From: Acidimicrobiaceae bacterium
GTDB lineage: Bacteria > Actinomycetota > Acidimicrobiia > Acidimicrobiales > RAAP-2
Direction of reading: 5' to 3'
Length of the DNA stretch: 64,000 nucleotides
NCBI GenBank assembly: GCA_003133685.1
Contig: PKYQ01000023.1
Span: 158,622-222,621, forward strand
The translations under genes were made by a program, and so were the position numbers. The notes beneath the pieces are model-generated. The model saw only the letters and a list, made by a program, of their open reading frames with translations. It was not told the DNA's origin and did no database searches. Of the stretch, positions 26,749 to 33,872 are shown piece after piece (position 1 is the first letter of the stretch; every line of letters begins with the position of its first letter).

Positions 26749-26756
26749 ATATCCAT
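26749..26756. repeat. 8-bp target-site duplication, left copy
   Basis: ATATCCAT directly before the left inverted repeat; identical to 29371-29378. Confidence 0.9.
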
Positions 26757-26782
26757 GGCGTTGTGTGCGCAAAAAAAACACG
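26757..26782 (+). repeat. Left terminal inverted repeat of the IS1595-family element
   Basis: GGCGTTGTGTGCGC then eight A and CACG; matches the right end with one A fewer there. Confidence 0.92.
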
Positions 26783-26898
26783 GTTGCAACGTTTGTTTCC
26801 GTTGACCAGGGACAACGATACTTTTGCTCTCTGCTAACCTTTGAAACGCCATAAATTCACAAAATTGAACTGCACTATGGCCAATTCTTAAGTACCTT

Positions 26899-26927
26899 TT
26901 GACCAGGTGGCCTAAGTTCGTTAACGT
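26899..26927 (+). promoter_or_regulatory. Sigma-70-type promoter of the passenger operon
   Basis: TTGACC (26899-26904), a 17-bp spacer and TAACGT (26922-26927). The GTG of the first passenger gene begins 8 nt after the -10, so the message would be leaderless or nearly so. One of the best-formed promoters in the window. Confidence 0.65.
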
Positions 26928-26935
26928 AGGCCGTT

Positions 26936-27160
26936 GTGTCGGAGCGGAAGCAGTCAGACAAGGAGATCGGAAAACTCCTTGGCGATGTGCGAAAAGGCGG
27001 TTGGTCGATTGAGCCCCCAAAAGGGAAGAGCAATATCTACAAAGCCAAGTGTTTTTGTGGGGCTCATCTGGAGCACATCCATTCCACGCCGTCTGGAGCG
27101 CACTACGTGAGAAATAAACTTGGTCATATGAAAAAGACTTGCTGGAAGGAGGCAGAGTGA
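26936..27160 (+). CDS. HicA-like small basic protein, passenger gene
   Basis: 74 residues, basic and Cys/His-containing. SDKEIGKLLGDVRKGGWSIE and the later HIHSTPSGAHYVRNK resemble the small double-stranded-RNA-binding fold of HicA-type mRNA interferases, where a His in the second strand is catalytic (here HIHSTPSG is the candidate). It lacks a canonical GSHH motif, so assignment is tentative. The GTG start is set by the strong upstream promoter. It is the first gene of a two-gene operon whose second gene overlaps its stop, the arrangement of a toxin-antitoxin pair. Confidence 0.5.
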   Translation: MSERKQSDKEIGKLLGDVRKGGWSIEPPKGKSNIYKAKCFCGAHLEHIHSTPSGAHYVRNKLGHMKKTCWKEAE

Positions 27161-27501
27161 CACGGTACGAAGTGATTTTTGATGGAATCCTAGTTCCGAC
27201 TGATTCGGACAAGGTACTAGCGAGCGAAGACGTTGAGACCTTTGTCGATCTTTTCGCAGGTGAGTTGGAAGAACACCACGGCGAAGACATCGATGTATCG
27301 ACAAACCTCGAAACGCACGAAATCACTGTGTCGGTAACCCTCGAAAAAGACGACCTGCTTGAAGCGCAGGGGGTCGGCAGCGCGATAATCCGCTCTGCGT
27401 TTCACGCCGCTGGAGCTCATACTCCAGGCTGGGAAATTGACTGGATAAAGGCCCGAACTGTCCTGGAAAAGGACAATCATCCGGAGTTAGCCTCCGCATA
27501 G
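27157..27501 (+). CDS. Acidic partner of the HicA-like protein, passenger gene
   Basis: 114 residues, strongly acidic (ELEEHHGEDIDVSTNLE). Not recognised as a family; it reads as an alpha/beta domain with two strand pairs (RYEVIFDGILV and EITVSVTLEKDD). GTG 27157 overlaps the stop of the preceding gene (GTGA) and has AAGGAGG 4 bases upstream, an excellent ribosome binding site, so strong coupled translation is expected, as for an antitoxin made in excess. No DNA-binding motif is obvious. It ends just before the SOS-box palindrome of the transposase. Confidence 0.6.
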   Translation: MTRYEVIFDGILVPTDSDKVLASEDVETFVDLFAGELEEHHGEDIDVSTNLETHEITVSVTLEKDDLLEAQGVGSAIIRSAFHAAGAHTPGWEIDWIKARTVLEKDNHPELASA

Positions 27502-27505
27502 CCGT

Positions 27506-27524
27506 TTGACGAACAACTGTTCGT
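27506..27524 (+). promoter_or_regulatory. SOS box (LexA-site-like palindrome) overlapping a -35-like TTGACG
   Basis: ACGAACAACTGTTCGT (27509-27524) is a perfect palindrome around AACT|, with the CGAAC-N4-GTTCG core of actinobacterial/Bacillus-type LexA sites. It overlaps TTGACG (27506-27511) and lies 44 bp before the transposase start, so LexA binding would block transcription of the transposase. Confidence 0.65.
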
Positions 27525-27568
27525 TCATCAGGCGAAACGATGTCACACCCCCTTGAGAAGATGGGGGA

Positions 27569-28528
27569 ATGAAGACAACGATTGCCAGCCTGAGCCGAGA
27601 GATTATTACCGAGGCCGACGCCTACCTGTACCTCGAAAACATGCGCTGGCACGGTGAGGCCAAGTGCCCCAAGTGCGCGTCCACGGACGTTCACTACGTT
27701 GAGCCAACCAATGGCGTGTCGCGCACCACGGCGGGCGGTTCTCAGTCTGAGCGCCGTGTGTGGCGTTGCACACCCTGCCGTAAGCAGTTCAGCGTTTTGA
27801 CTGGCACCATCATGCACGCGACCAAGATTTCGGTTCGCACATCGGTGATGGTGATTTTCGAAATGTGCGCTTCGAAGAATGGCGTCGCCGCTCGCGAGAT
27901 TGAGCGCAAGTACGGATTGTGCCCTCGTACTGCGTGGCACATGTTGCATCGCATACGTGAGGCCATGAGCCACGATGACTATGTTCTGTTCTCTGGTGAC
28001 GTTTCGGTTGACGAGGTTTACATCGGCGGTAACCCTGAGTTACGCCACGCTAATGACCCTCGTGAAGTTGGCATTGGTCGCGGTACGAAAAAGACACCTG
28101 TCGTTTCGGTCATTGACGCAGACACTCACCAGATCCGTTCGCACGTCGTGCTGTCCGTTGACTCGAAGTCGCTTGGTGATGTCATTCGTGTGAATGTGGA
28201 CACGGCAACCACGACGCTTCACACTGACTTGTTTCCGGCTTACCTTTCCGTTGGTCGCACGATGGCTGGTCACTACCGTGTCAATCACAAGGCCGGTGTC
28301 TACGCCACTGACAAGACGAACGGAACAAACCTTTGCGAGAACTACTTCGCACAACTCAAGCGCGGCTTGAAGGGTACGCACATCCACGTTGACCCCAAGC
28401 ACTTGCACCGGTATTTGAATGAGTTCGACTACCGATACAGCACTTTTGAATTGACCGACGCTGAGCGAATGGCTGATCTTGGGACTCGCCTCGCTGGTCG
28501 TCTGTCCTACACGGAAGTCACTGCTTGA
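27569..28528 (+). CDS. IS1595-family transposase
   Basis: 319-residue transposase. N-terminal zinc ribbon (CPKC about 33, CTPCRKQF about 72), a helix-turn-helix-like GVAAREIERKYGLCPRTAWHM, then the ISXO2/DDE-like catalytic domain with Asp in VSVDEVYIGG, Asp in LHTDLFPAY and Asn in NLCENYFAQLKR. The family tail HLHRYLNEFDYRYS follows. All key residues are intact, so the enzyme looks active. The ATG has GGGGGA just upstream. The gene follows the SOS-box palindrome and is convergent with a passenger membrane protein gene (2 bp between stops). Confidence 0.92.
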   Translation: MKTTIASLSREIITEADAYLYLENMRWHGEAKCPKCASTDVHYVEPTNGVSRTTAGGSQSERRVWRCTPCRKQFSVLTGTIMHATKISVRTSVMVIFEMCASKNGVAAREIERKYGLCPRTAWHMLHRIREAMSHDDYVLFSGDVSVDEVYIGGNPELRHANDPREVGIGRGTKKTPVVSVIDADTHQIRSHVVLSVDSKSLGDVIRVNVDTATTTLHTDLFPAYLSVGRTMAGHYRVNHKAGVYATDKTNGTNLCENYFAQLKRGLKGTHIHVDPKHLHRYLNEFDYRYSTFELTDAERMADLGTRLAGRLSYTEVTA

Positions 28529-28530
28529 AA

Positions 28531-29154
28531 TCAAAGGTCGTCCTGTTCCAAGAGCCATCGGCGCAACCAAGCGAGCCGACCCGCCACCTCGCTCCAGTTC
28601 GTGAACCACTGGTCTCCACGCTGCCATTCAGGTGGAGTTGGCGAAACTTGGGGCTCAGTCATAAAAGTTCGACACGCTGAATCCCCGAACCATTCGCGGA
28701 CCAATATGTCCGCATGATCTCGCCATTCAATGACGGCCTTAATGCGCTCCATCATTTCAATATCGCGTTTGTCAAACTCGGCTTCAGTCATTGTCCCGGC
28801 GTCGTAAAGATGCAGGTACTTGACGGCAAGTTCTCCCCAATTTCGAGATTGCCCGAGGCCGTCAAGATAGAGCTTCTTTGCGTTCTCATATCGAGGAATA
28901 TCGCGGCTACGAGGGTCGTGTGGCCAAATACGAAGTGCTGCGGCGAATGCGCCCGCGACACCAACCGCACCGACAACCATATAAACGATGATGGCGACAA
29001 AGCGAAAATCGATCATGCCGCGCGTCCTCGGGTGCCAGCCCAAAAGGAGGAGTACCACGGCAATTCCGTAGGCAGCCAGCACACTCCACGCCAACCCGAA
29101 GTGCCCTCTATCTTCTTTGACTTGAAGTTTGTGGCGCAGGATATGCCAGTCCAT
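28531..29154 (-). CDS. Membrane protein of unknown function, passenger gene
   Basis: 207 residues with two hydrophobic helices near the N-terminus (LAWSVLAAYGIAVVLLLLGW and AIIVYMVVGAVGVAGAFAAA) and a long soluble C-terminal domain rich in Trp and charged residues. The tail has an EAEFDKRDIEMMERIKAVIEW segment that resembles short-helix SHOCT-like oligomerisation motifs in pattern only. No family assigned. A TAGGCT -10 ends 6 nt before ATG 29154 and shares its TAG with the stop codon of the gene before it. Confidence 0.65.
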   Translation of the reverse strand: MDWHILRHKLQVKEDRGHFGLAWSVLAAYGIAVVLLLLGWHPRTRGMIDFRFVAIIVYMVVGAVGVAGAFAAALRIWPHDPRSRDIPRYENAKKLYLDGLGQSRNWGELAVKYLHLYDAGTMTEAEFDKRDIEMMERIKAVIEWRDHADILVREWFGDSACRTFMTEPQVSPTPPEWQRGDQWFTNWSEVAGRLAWLRRWLLEQDDL

Positions 29155-29160
29155 TTACTG

Positions 29161-29166
29161 AGCCTA
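29161..29166 (-). promoter_or_regulatory. -10 element TAGGCT overlapping the upstream stop codon
   Basis: Minus strand TAGGCT-cagtaa-ATG. Bases 29166-29164 (TAG) are also the stop codon of the small acidic protein gene. Confidence 0.5.
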
Positions 29167-29307
29167 AGACTCGTCTCCTGAGCCCTCGGTGTCCATTTCC
29201 CAGTCCTCGTCGGCAGTCCCAGCACCGCCGAGAATGGCGTCCAGCGCCTCTTCGGGTTCCATTTCGAGGCCCACCTTTTCGTCGGGGTCGTAGCGTTTCT
29301 TAGCCAT
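29164..29307 (-). CDS. Small acidic protein, passenger gene
   Basis: 47 residues, starting AKKRYDPDEKVGLE and then very acidic (MEPEEALDAILGGAGTADED, ending in SGDES). The central EEALDAILG helix is the only structured part; the tail looks disordered. ATG 29307 is chosen because TAGGCT (29320-29315) lies 7 nt upstream; an earlier in-frame start would run into the terminal repeat. Function unknown; possibly an accessory or regulator of the membrane protein encoded next to it. Confidence 0.5.
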   Translation of the reverse strand: MAKKRYDPDEKVGLEMEPEEALDAILGGAGTADEDWEMDTEGSGDES

Positions 29308-29314
29308 AAATACC

Positions 29315-29320
29315 AGCCTA
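29315..29320 (-). promoter_or_regulatory. -10 element TAGGCT for the small acidic protein gene
   Basis: Minus strand TAGGCT-ggtattt-ATG, 7-nt spacing. Confidence 0.4.
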
Positions 29321-29345
29321 ACGGGGGTAGATTTTCGGGGGTAGG

Positions 29346-29370
29346 CGTGTTTTTTTGCGCACACAACGCC
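29346..29370 (-). repeat. Right terminal inverted repeat of the IS1595-family element
   Basis: Reverse complement reads GGCGTTGTGTGCGC, seven A and CACG, matching the left end. Confidence 0.92.
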
Positions 29371-29378
29371 ATATCCAT
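29371..29378. repeat. 8-bp target-site duplication, right copy
   Basis: ATATCCAT directly after the right inverted repeat. Confidence 0.9.
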
Positions 29379-29380
29379 TA

Positions 29381-29398
29381 TACGAACACCTGTTCGTA
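29381..29398 (+). promoter_or_regulatory. recA SOS box (LexA operator)
   Basis: TACGAAC-ACCT-GTTCGTA, a perfect 18-bp palindrome with the CGAAC-N4-GTTCG core, about 85 bp before recA. A TACCGT (29400-29405) directly after it may be the -10, which would put the LexA site in the promoter spacer. Confidence 0.88.
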
Positions 29399-29482
29399 GT
29401 ACCGTGAATACGGGTGGAGACCCGACCGATGTCACAAGAGGCTCATAGCGTTCCTCCGATGACAAAGAACAAGGAGACAGTA

Positions 29483-30538
29483 ATGGCAACCGACGACCGC
29501 GAGAAGGCCCTCGACGCCGCACTCGGCCAGATCGAAAAGCAGTTCGGCAAGGGCTCAATCATGCGCATGGGCGAGAACCTGCATATGAACATTGAGTCGA
29601 TTCCGACCGGCGCCCTCGCCCTGGACATGGCGCTCGGCATTGGTGGGCTGCCACGCGGTCGAATCGTCGAGCTGTACGGCCCCGAGTCTTCGGGTAAGTC
29701 AACGCTGGCGATGCACGTCGTTGCCGAAGCACAGCGAAACGGTGGCGTCTGTGCCTACATCGACGCCGAGCACGCCATGGACCCGGTCTACGCGCGCGCC
29801 ATCGGCGTCAACGTCGACGAGCTCTTGATCTCCCAACCCGACACCGGCGAGCAAGCCCTCGAGATCACCGACATGCTGATCCGCTCCGGCGCGCTCGACG
29901 TCATTGTCATCGACTCGGTGGCAGCCCTGACGCCCCGCGCCGAGATCGAAGGGGACATGGGCGACACGCACGTCGGACTGCAAGCCCGACTCATGAGCCA
30001 GGCGCTTCGCAAGCTCACCGGCGGACTTTCCAAGTCCAACACCGTGGCGATCTTCATCAACCAGTTGCGCGAAAAAATCGGTGTCATCTACGGAACGAAT
30101 GAGGTCACGCCTGGTGGACGGGCTCTCAAGTTTTACGCGTCGATCCGCCTGGACATCCGTCGCATCGAATCGATCAAGGACGGCACCGACGTCGTCGGCA
30201 ACCGCACCCGCGTGAAAGTCGTGAAGAACAAGTGCGCGCCGCCGTTCAAGCAAGCGGAGTTCGACATCATGTACGGCCAGGGCATCAGTCGCGAAGGCTC
30301 GGTCCTCGACGTCGCGGTCGAACTGGGCTTTGTGAAGAAGGCCGGCGCGTGGTTCACCTACGAAGGCGAGCAGATGGGCCAAGGTCGTGAGAACGTGAAG
30401 GCCTTCCTTCGCGAGAACCCGCAGACGATGGCCGAAATCGACAGCCGAGTGCGCGAGCACATGGCGAATGCTCTCTTGCCCGACGTCGTCGGCACGGGCG
30501 TCGAGATGGACATCGACACGCCGATCTCACTCGACTAA
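29483..30538 (+). CDS. recA: Recombinase RecA
   Basis: 351-residue RecA: promotes strand exchange and LexA cleavage in the SOS response. Walker [10 protein letters not shown], Walker B region [12 protein letters not shown], the L2-adjacent [11 protein letters not shown] and the conserved [12 protein letters not shown] segment are present, with an acidic C-terminus ([10 protein letters not shown]). ATG 29483 is chosen over in-frame codons upstream because of AAGGAG spaced 7 bases and the alignment start [19 protein letters not shown]. Regulated by the SOS box at 29381. No recX follows; a hairpin terminator does. Confidence 0.97.
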   Translation: MATDDREKALDAALGQIEKQFGKGSIMRMGENLHMNIESIPTGALALDMALGIGGLPRGRIVELYGPESSGKSTLAMHVVAEAQRNGGVCAYIDAEHAMDPVYARAIGVNVDELLISQPDTGEQALEITDMLIRSGALDVIVIDSVAALTPRAEIEGDMGDTHVGLQARLMSQALRKLTGGLSKSNTVAIFINQLREKIGVIYGTNEVTPGGRALKFYASIRLDIRRIESIKDGTDVVGNRTRVKVVKNKCAPPFKQAEFDIMYGQGISREGSVLDVAVELGFVKKAGAWFTYEGEQMGQGRENVKAFLRENPQTMAEIDSRVREHMANALLPDVVGTGVEMDIDTPISLD

Positions 30539-30570
30539 TCGTTTCGTACGTTGCACCATTGACGTGAGCT

Positions 30571-30596
30571 GATTCATCGCCCACGGGCGATGAATC
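30571..30596 (+). terminator. Hairpin terminator after recA
   Basis: GATTCATCGCCC-ac-GGGCGATGAATC, a perfect 12-bp stem 33 bp after the recA stop; no T tract. Confidence 0.65.
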
Positions 30597-30613
30597 GCGC
30601 TCGCGCGTGCCAG

Positions 30614-30619
30614 TAGCGT
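30614..30619 (+). promoter_or_regulatory. -10 element TAGCGT for the acyltransferase gene
   Basis: TAGCGT-gactcca-GTG, 7-nt spacing to GTG 30627; supports that start over GTG 30618. Confidence 0.4.
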
Positions 30620-30626
30620 GACTCCA

Positions 30627-31271
30627 GTGAATAATCGACTTCGCTTCCGGCAATTCCTGGGCGTGCGGGTGCGTGCCGTTCGTCGGTACCTCAATGAAGT
30701 GGCGACGGTCGGTCCGAGTGACCCGTACGCCAAGAAGTTCCAGTACTTCGGCATGGGTGCCGCTCTGATGGCGCCCCAAGGAGTGATCTACAACGAGCGC
30801 TACCTCGCCATTGGCGACGAAACGCTCATTGGCCCGAACGTCTGTCTGACCGCGGGCATCAGCGGTGAGCAGACGATGCTGAGTTCGCCGGTCGTGACCA
30901 TCGGTCGAAAGTGCATCATCGGTCGTGGTTCGCACATCATCGGTCACTGGTCAATCGTGTTGGGCGATGAGATACAAACCGGACCGTACGTGTACATCAC
31001 CGACGAGAACCATTCCTACGAGGACCCGGACCAGCCAATCGGTTGGCAGACAGCGACCGAGGCGGCCGTTCGAATTGGATCAGGGAGTTGGCTCGGGGCG
31101 AACGTCGTGATCCTGCCCGGCACGGAGTTGGGCGAAAACACCGTCGTCGCGGCCGGCGCGGTCGTGCGCGGAACGTTCCCTGATCACGTCGTACTGGGTG
31201 GCGTCCCCGCGAAAGTACTGCGTCACTACTCCCGGGAGAATGGATGGCAATCGGGACCACCCAGTGAGTAG
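30627..31271 (+). CDS. Hexapeptide-repeat (left-handed beta-helix) acyltransferase
   Basis: 214-residue transferase with LbH repeats: IGDETLIGPNVCLTAG, VTIGRKCIIGRGSHIIG, LGDEIQTGPYVYITDENHSY, IGSGSWLGANVVILPG and LGENTVVAAGAVVRG, then the closing GGVPAKVLRHY of the sugar/maltose O-acetyltransferase branch. The catalytic His candidate is in DENHSYED. Probably acetylates a sugar or cell-envelope glycan. GTG 30627 chosen from the -10 spacing. Overlaps the MFS gene by 8 bases. Confidence 0.85.
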   Translation: MNNRLRFRQFLGVRVRAVRRYLNEVATVGPSDPYAKKFQYFGMGAALMAPQGVIYNERYLAIGDETLIGPNVCLTAGISGEQTMLSSPVVTIGRKCIIGRGSHIIGHWSIVLGDEIQTGPYVYITDENHSYEDPDQPIGWQTATEAAVRIGSGSWLGANVVILPGTELGENTVVAAGAVVRGTFPDHVVLGGVPAKVLRHYSRENGWQSGPPSE

Positions 31272-32541
31272 AAACTTCGGCGTCGATCTCACGCCGCTTC
31301 GAGTCTCCACGCAGTATCGCCGTCTCTACATCGCGGGGTTCGTGACCGCACTGGGGAGTCAAGCGACCTATGTGGCGGTGCCGTTTCAACTACGGCTCCT
31401 CACGCATTCAACGCTCGACGTCGGGTCCCTCGGCTTGGCGGAGTTTTTACCGCTGATCGTGTTCGGACTCTATGGCGGTGTGCTCGCGGACCGCCTCAAT
31501 CGTCGGCGATTGATCATCTCCATGGAACAGGTGCTGATGATCTCGACGGCGGTCCTTTTCGTCAACGCGCTCTTGCCGCATCCCCAAGCCTGGATCCTCT
31601 ACGTCGATGCTTTTGTCGCCTCGGGCGCGGGCAGTCTGCAGCGTCCGAGCATTGAAGCCCTGAATCAGATGTTCGTGCCCCACGAACTGCAACGAGCGGC
31701 GTCGACGCTCGCGAACATTCGCATGACGACCGCGTCGATCATCGGACCGGCCCTGGGCGGATTCGCCGCAGTCTTGTTCGGTCCAGCGTCCGTCTACTTG
31801 GCCAATCTCGTGACGTTTTCGATGTCGTTGGTGCTTCTTTACACGCTGCGCGCGACCGCGGCGTCCGTGCCCGCTGAGGATGGCGACGTGGCGGCTCTTC
31901 GATCGGGACTGCGCTACGCGAGGTCGCGACCGGACATCGTCGGCACCTACATCATCGATTTACTGGCGATGATCCTCGCCTTTCCCATCGTCATGTTGCC
32001 GTTCGTGGCCGCTCGATTCCACGAGACCTACGCCCTGGCCCTGCTCTACTGCGGACTTCCGGCCGGCGCACTCATCGCGACGCTCACGTCGGGGTGGTCG
32101 CGCAAGGTCCATCGTTACGGACGCGCCATTGTGATCGCCGCCGCACTCTGGGGTCTCGGCATCGCCCTCTTCGGATATTCCTCGTCCCTCTGGCTCGTCT
32201 TTCTCGGGCTCGCCGTCGGCGGCGGCGCAGACGCGATCAGTGGCATATTCCGCACCACCATGTGGAACGAGTCGATTCCACCGGAAATGCGTGGTCGCAT
32301 GGCTGGCATCGAGATGATCTCGTATTCCCTCGGGCCCACGGCCGGGCAATTTCGCGCCGGCGTCATGGCGGCGTGGACGACCTTGCGTTTCTCCTTAACC
32401 TTCGGAGGTTTGGCCTGCACCGGATCGGTCGGCGCCGTCGCGCTCGCACTACCTCGACTCTGGAGTTTCGACGCCCGCACCGACCCGCACGTCGCTGAAG
32501 TTCGCGAGATGCGGTCCGGCGAGGACCATTCGGAGTCCTAA
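31264..32541 (+). CDS. MFS efflux transporter, EntS/MFS_3 type
   Basis: 425-residue 12-helix transporter. The first loop holds GGVLADRLNRRRLIISMEQ (major facilitator motif A variant) and helix 5 region GPALGGFAAVLFGP. The layout is of the enterobactin exporter-like MFS_3 group with SRNFGVDLTPLRVSTQYRRLY at the N-terminus. GTG 31264 overlaps the acyltransferase end, which suggests an operon and possibly export of the acylated product; that link is inference. Ends with a soluble acidic tail. Confidence 0.85.
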   Translation: MSRNFGVDLTPLRVSTQYRRLYIAGFVTALGSQATYVAVPFQLRLLTHSTLDVGSLGLAEFLPLIVFGLYGGVLADRLNRRRLIISMEQVLMISTAVLFVNALLPHPQAWILYVDAFVASGAGSLQRPSIEALNQMFVPHELQRAASTLANIRMTTASIIGPALGGFAAVLFGPASVYLANLVTFSMSLVLLYTLRATAASVPAEDGDVAALRSGLRYARSRPDIVGTYIIDLLAMILAFPIVMLPFVAARFHETYALALLYCGLPAGALIATLTSGWSRKVHRYGRAIVIAAALWGLGIALFGYSSSLWLVFLGLAVGGGADAISGIFRTTMWNESIPPEMRGRMAGIEMISYSLGPTAGQFRAGVMAAWTTLRFSLTFGGLACTGSVGAVALALPRLWSFDARTDPHVAEVREMRSGEDHSES

Positions 32542-32559
32542 CCACGAGTCATCAACCCC

Positions 32560-32565
32560 TACGAT
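32560..32565 (+). promoter_or_regulatory. -10 element TACGAT for serB
   Basis: TACGAT-tcagaa-GTG, 6-nt spacing to GTG 32572. Confidence 0.45.
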
Positions 32566-32571
32566 TCAGAA

Positions 32572-33753
32572 GTGAGTTCTACGACATTTCTCGTGACGGT
32601 GAGCGGACCTGATCGCGTCGGCGTCGGCGCTGAGCTCTTCGCCGCGCTCACGTCGCTCGAGGCGCGCGGCATTTCAATCACCGACGTGGCGCAGATAACG
32701 ATTCGTGGCGCTCTGGTGCTGTGCGCGGAAGTGAGTTCTCGCAACGCAGTGAATCGAACGGTGATCGAAGTGGCGTTGGCGCAACGAAATATCGTCAGCG
32801 ATGGCATCACTGCGACTGTCGAAGAGGTGACGCCGAGCGCCGTGAGCGATGGTCGGCGACTTCTCGTCACGTTCCTCGCCCCTCGAATTGGCGCAACCCA
32901 GTTGGAGAGTGTCTTTGCGGCGATTGCCGCATCGGGGTCGACGTGCGAACGAATCGTGCACCTCGCGAGTTATCCGGTCGACTGTTACGAACTCGTCGTG
33001 CGCGGTTCGGATCACGCGTCACTTCGCGAGGCGCTGGTCGATGTTGCTCGGGTGACCGGTGTTGATCTTGCGGTGCAGCGCGCCGGACTGCACCGACGCG
33101 CCAAGCATCTGGTCGTGATGGACGCCGATTCCACGTTGCTCCAGGACGAGGTCATCGACCTGCTCGCCGAGGAGTGCGGGTGTGCGGCGGAGGTCTCAGC
33201 GATAACCGAGTTGGCCATGTCCGGAGAGATCGACTTCACGGAAGCGCTGCGCCGACGCGTGGCGCTCTTGGCGGGTCTCCCAACTTCAGTGCTTGATGAC
33301 GTGCGCTCGCGACTTCGGCTGACGCCTGGTGCACGAACGTTGTTGCGCACCCTGCAACGCCTCGGGTACGTCCCGGCGGTGGTGTCGGGAGGCTTCGTTG
33401 AAGTGCTCGAGCCGTTGATGGCGGAACTGAAGGTCGAGCACTTGGCGGCCAATCGCCTGGAAATCGTCGACGAGAAATTGACGGGTCGTCTTGTGGGCGA
33501 GATCGTCGATCGGGCCGGCAAGGCCAACGCCTTGCGGCGCTTCGCCGATGCAGTGGGCGTTCCCTTGGAGCAAACGGTGGCGGTCGGTGATGGCGCCAAC
33601 GACATCGACATGCTCTCGGCGTCGGGCCTCGGTATCGCCTTTAACGCGAAGCCCGTCGTCCAAGAGCACGCCGATACCCAACTGACCGTGCCGTACCTGG
33701 ACGCCGTGCTGTACTTTCTGGGCATCAGTCGTGAGGAAATTGAGACGGTGTAG
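32572..33753 (+). CDS. serB: Phosphoserine phosphatase with two ACT domains
   Basis: 393 residues. Two ACT domains (about 1-85 and 93-170; FLVTVSGPDRVGVGAEL and LLVTFLAPRIGATQL) precede a HAD hydrolase domain: motif I MDADST (nucleophile Asp about 184), motif II SGGF, motif III Lys in RAGKANAL and motif IV VGDGANDIDML. This is the mycobacterial SerB2 layout, where serine regulates through the ACT domains. Final step of serine synthesis. Leaderless start suggested by TACGAT. Confidence 0.93.
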   Translation: MSSTTFLVTVSGPDRVGVGAELFAALTSLEARGISITDVAQITIRGALVLCAEVSSRNAVNRTVIEVALAQRNIVSDGITATVEEVTPSAVSDGRRLLVTFLAPRIGATQLESVFAAIAASGSTCERIVHLASYPVDCYELVVRGSDHASLREALVDVARVTGVDLAVQRAGLHRRAKHLVVMDADSTLLQDEVIDLLAEECGCAAEVSAITELAMSGEIDFTEALRRRVALLAGLPTSVLDDVRSRLRLTPGARTLLRTLQRLGYVPAVVSGGFVEVLEPLMAELKVEHLAANRLEIVDEKLTGRLVGEIVDRAGKANALRRFADAVGVPLEQTVAVGDGANDIDMLSASGLGIAFNAKPVVQEHADTQLTVPYLDAVLYFLGISREEIETV

Positions 33754-33872
33754 TCGACGGCCGCATTCCTGAGCGTCCGGTCAAGGTCTGAGCAGTTCCT
33801 CTGACCACAATTCATACTTCTTGTCCTTTACCGGATAGTAAGGTCAGTCCCAGCAAGAAAATGGGGGGGCCC

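Larger units (their letters stand above)
26757..29370. mobile_element. IS1595-family transposon with passenger genes
   Basis: Complete 2,614-bp element bounded by near-perfect terminal inverted repeats (26757-26782 and 29346-29370; GGCGTTGTGTGCGC, a 7-8 base A run, CACG) and flanked by the exact 8-bp duplication ATATCCAT, the length expected for IS1595. Contents: a two-gene operon (26936-27501), the transposase (27569-28528), and on the other strand a membrane protein and a small acidic protein. Codons in the element use fewer C/G third positions than the neighbours. It inserted between the serine hydrolase and recA, leaving only two bases between the right duplication and the recA SOS box. 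Confidence 0.93.

Noticed and set aside
26936-27160. Canonical HicA toxin
   Set aside because: The expected GSHH motif is absent and the protein has extra Cys residues, so only a HicA-like label is kept.
27857-27966. Antisense small frames within the transposase
   Set aside because: They have no promoter or ribosome binding site and run through conserved transposase codons.
30558-30563. TTGACG as the -35 of the acyltransferase gene
   Set aside because: It is about 50 bp from the TAGCGT -10, too far for a promoter, and lies before the recA terminator stem.
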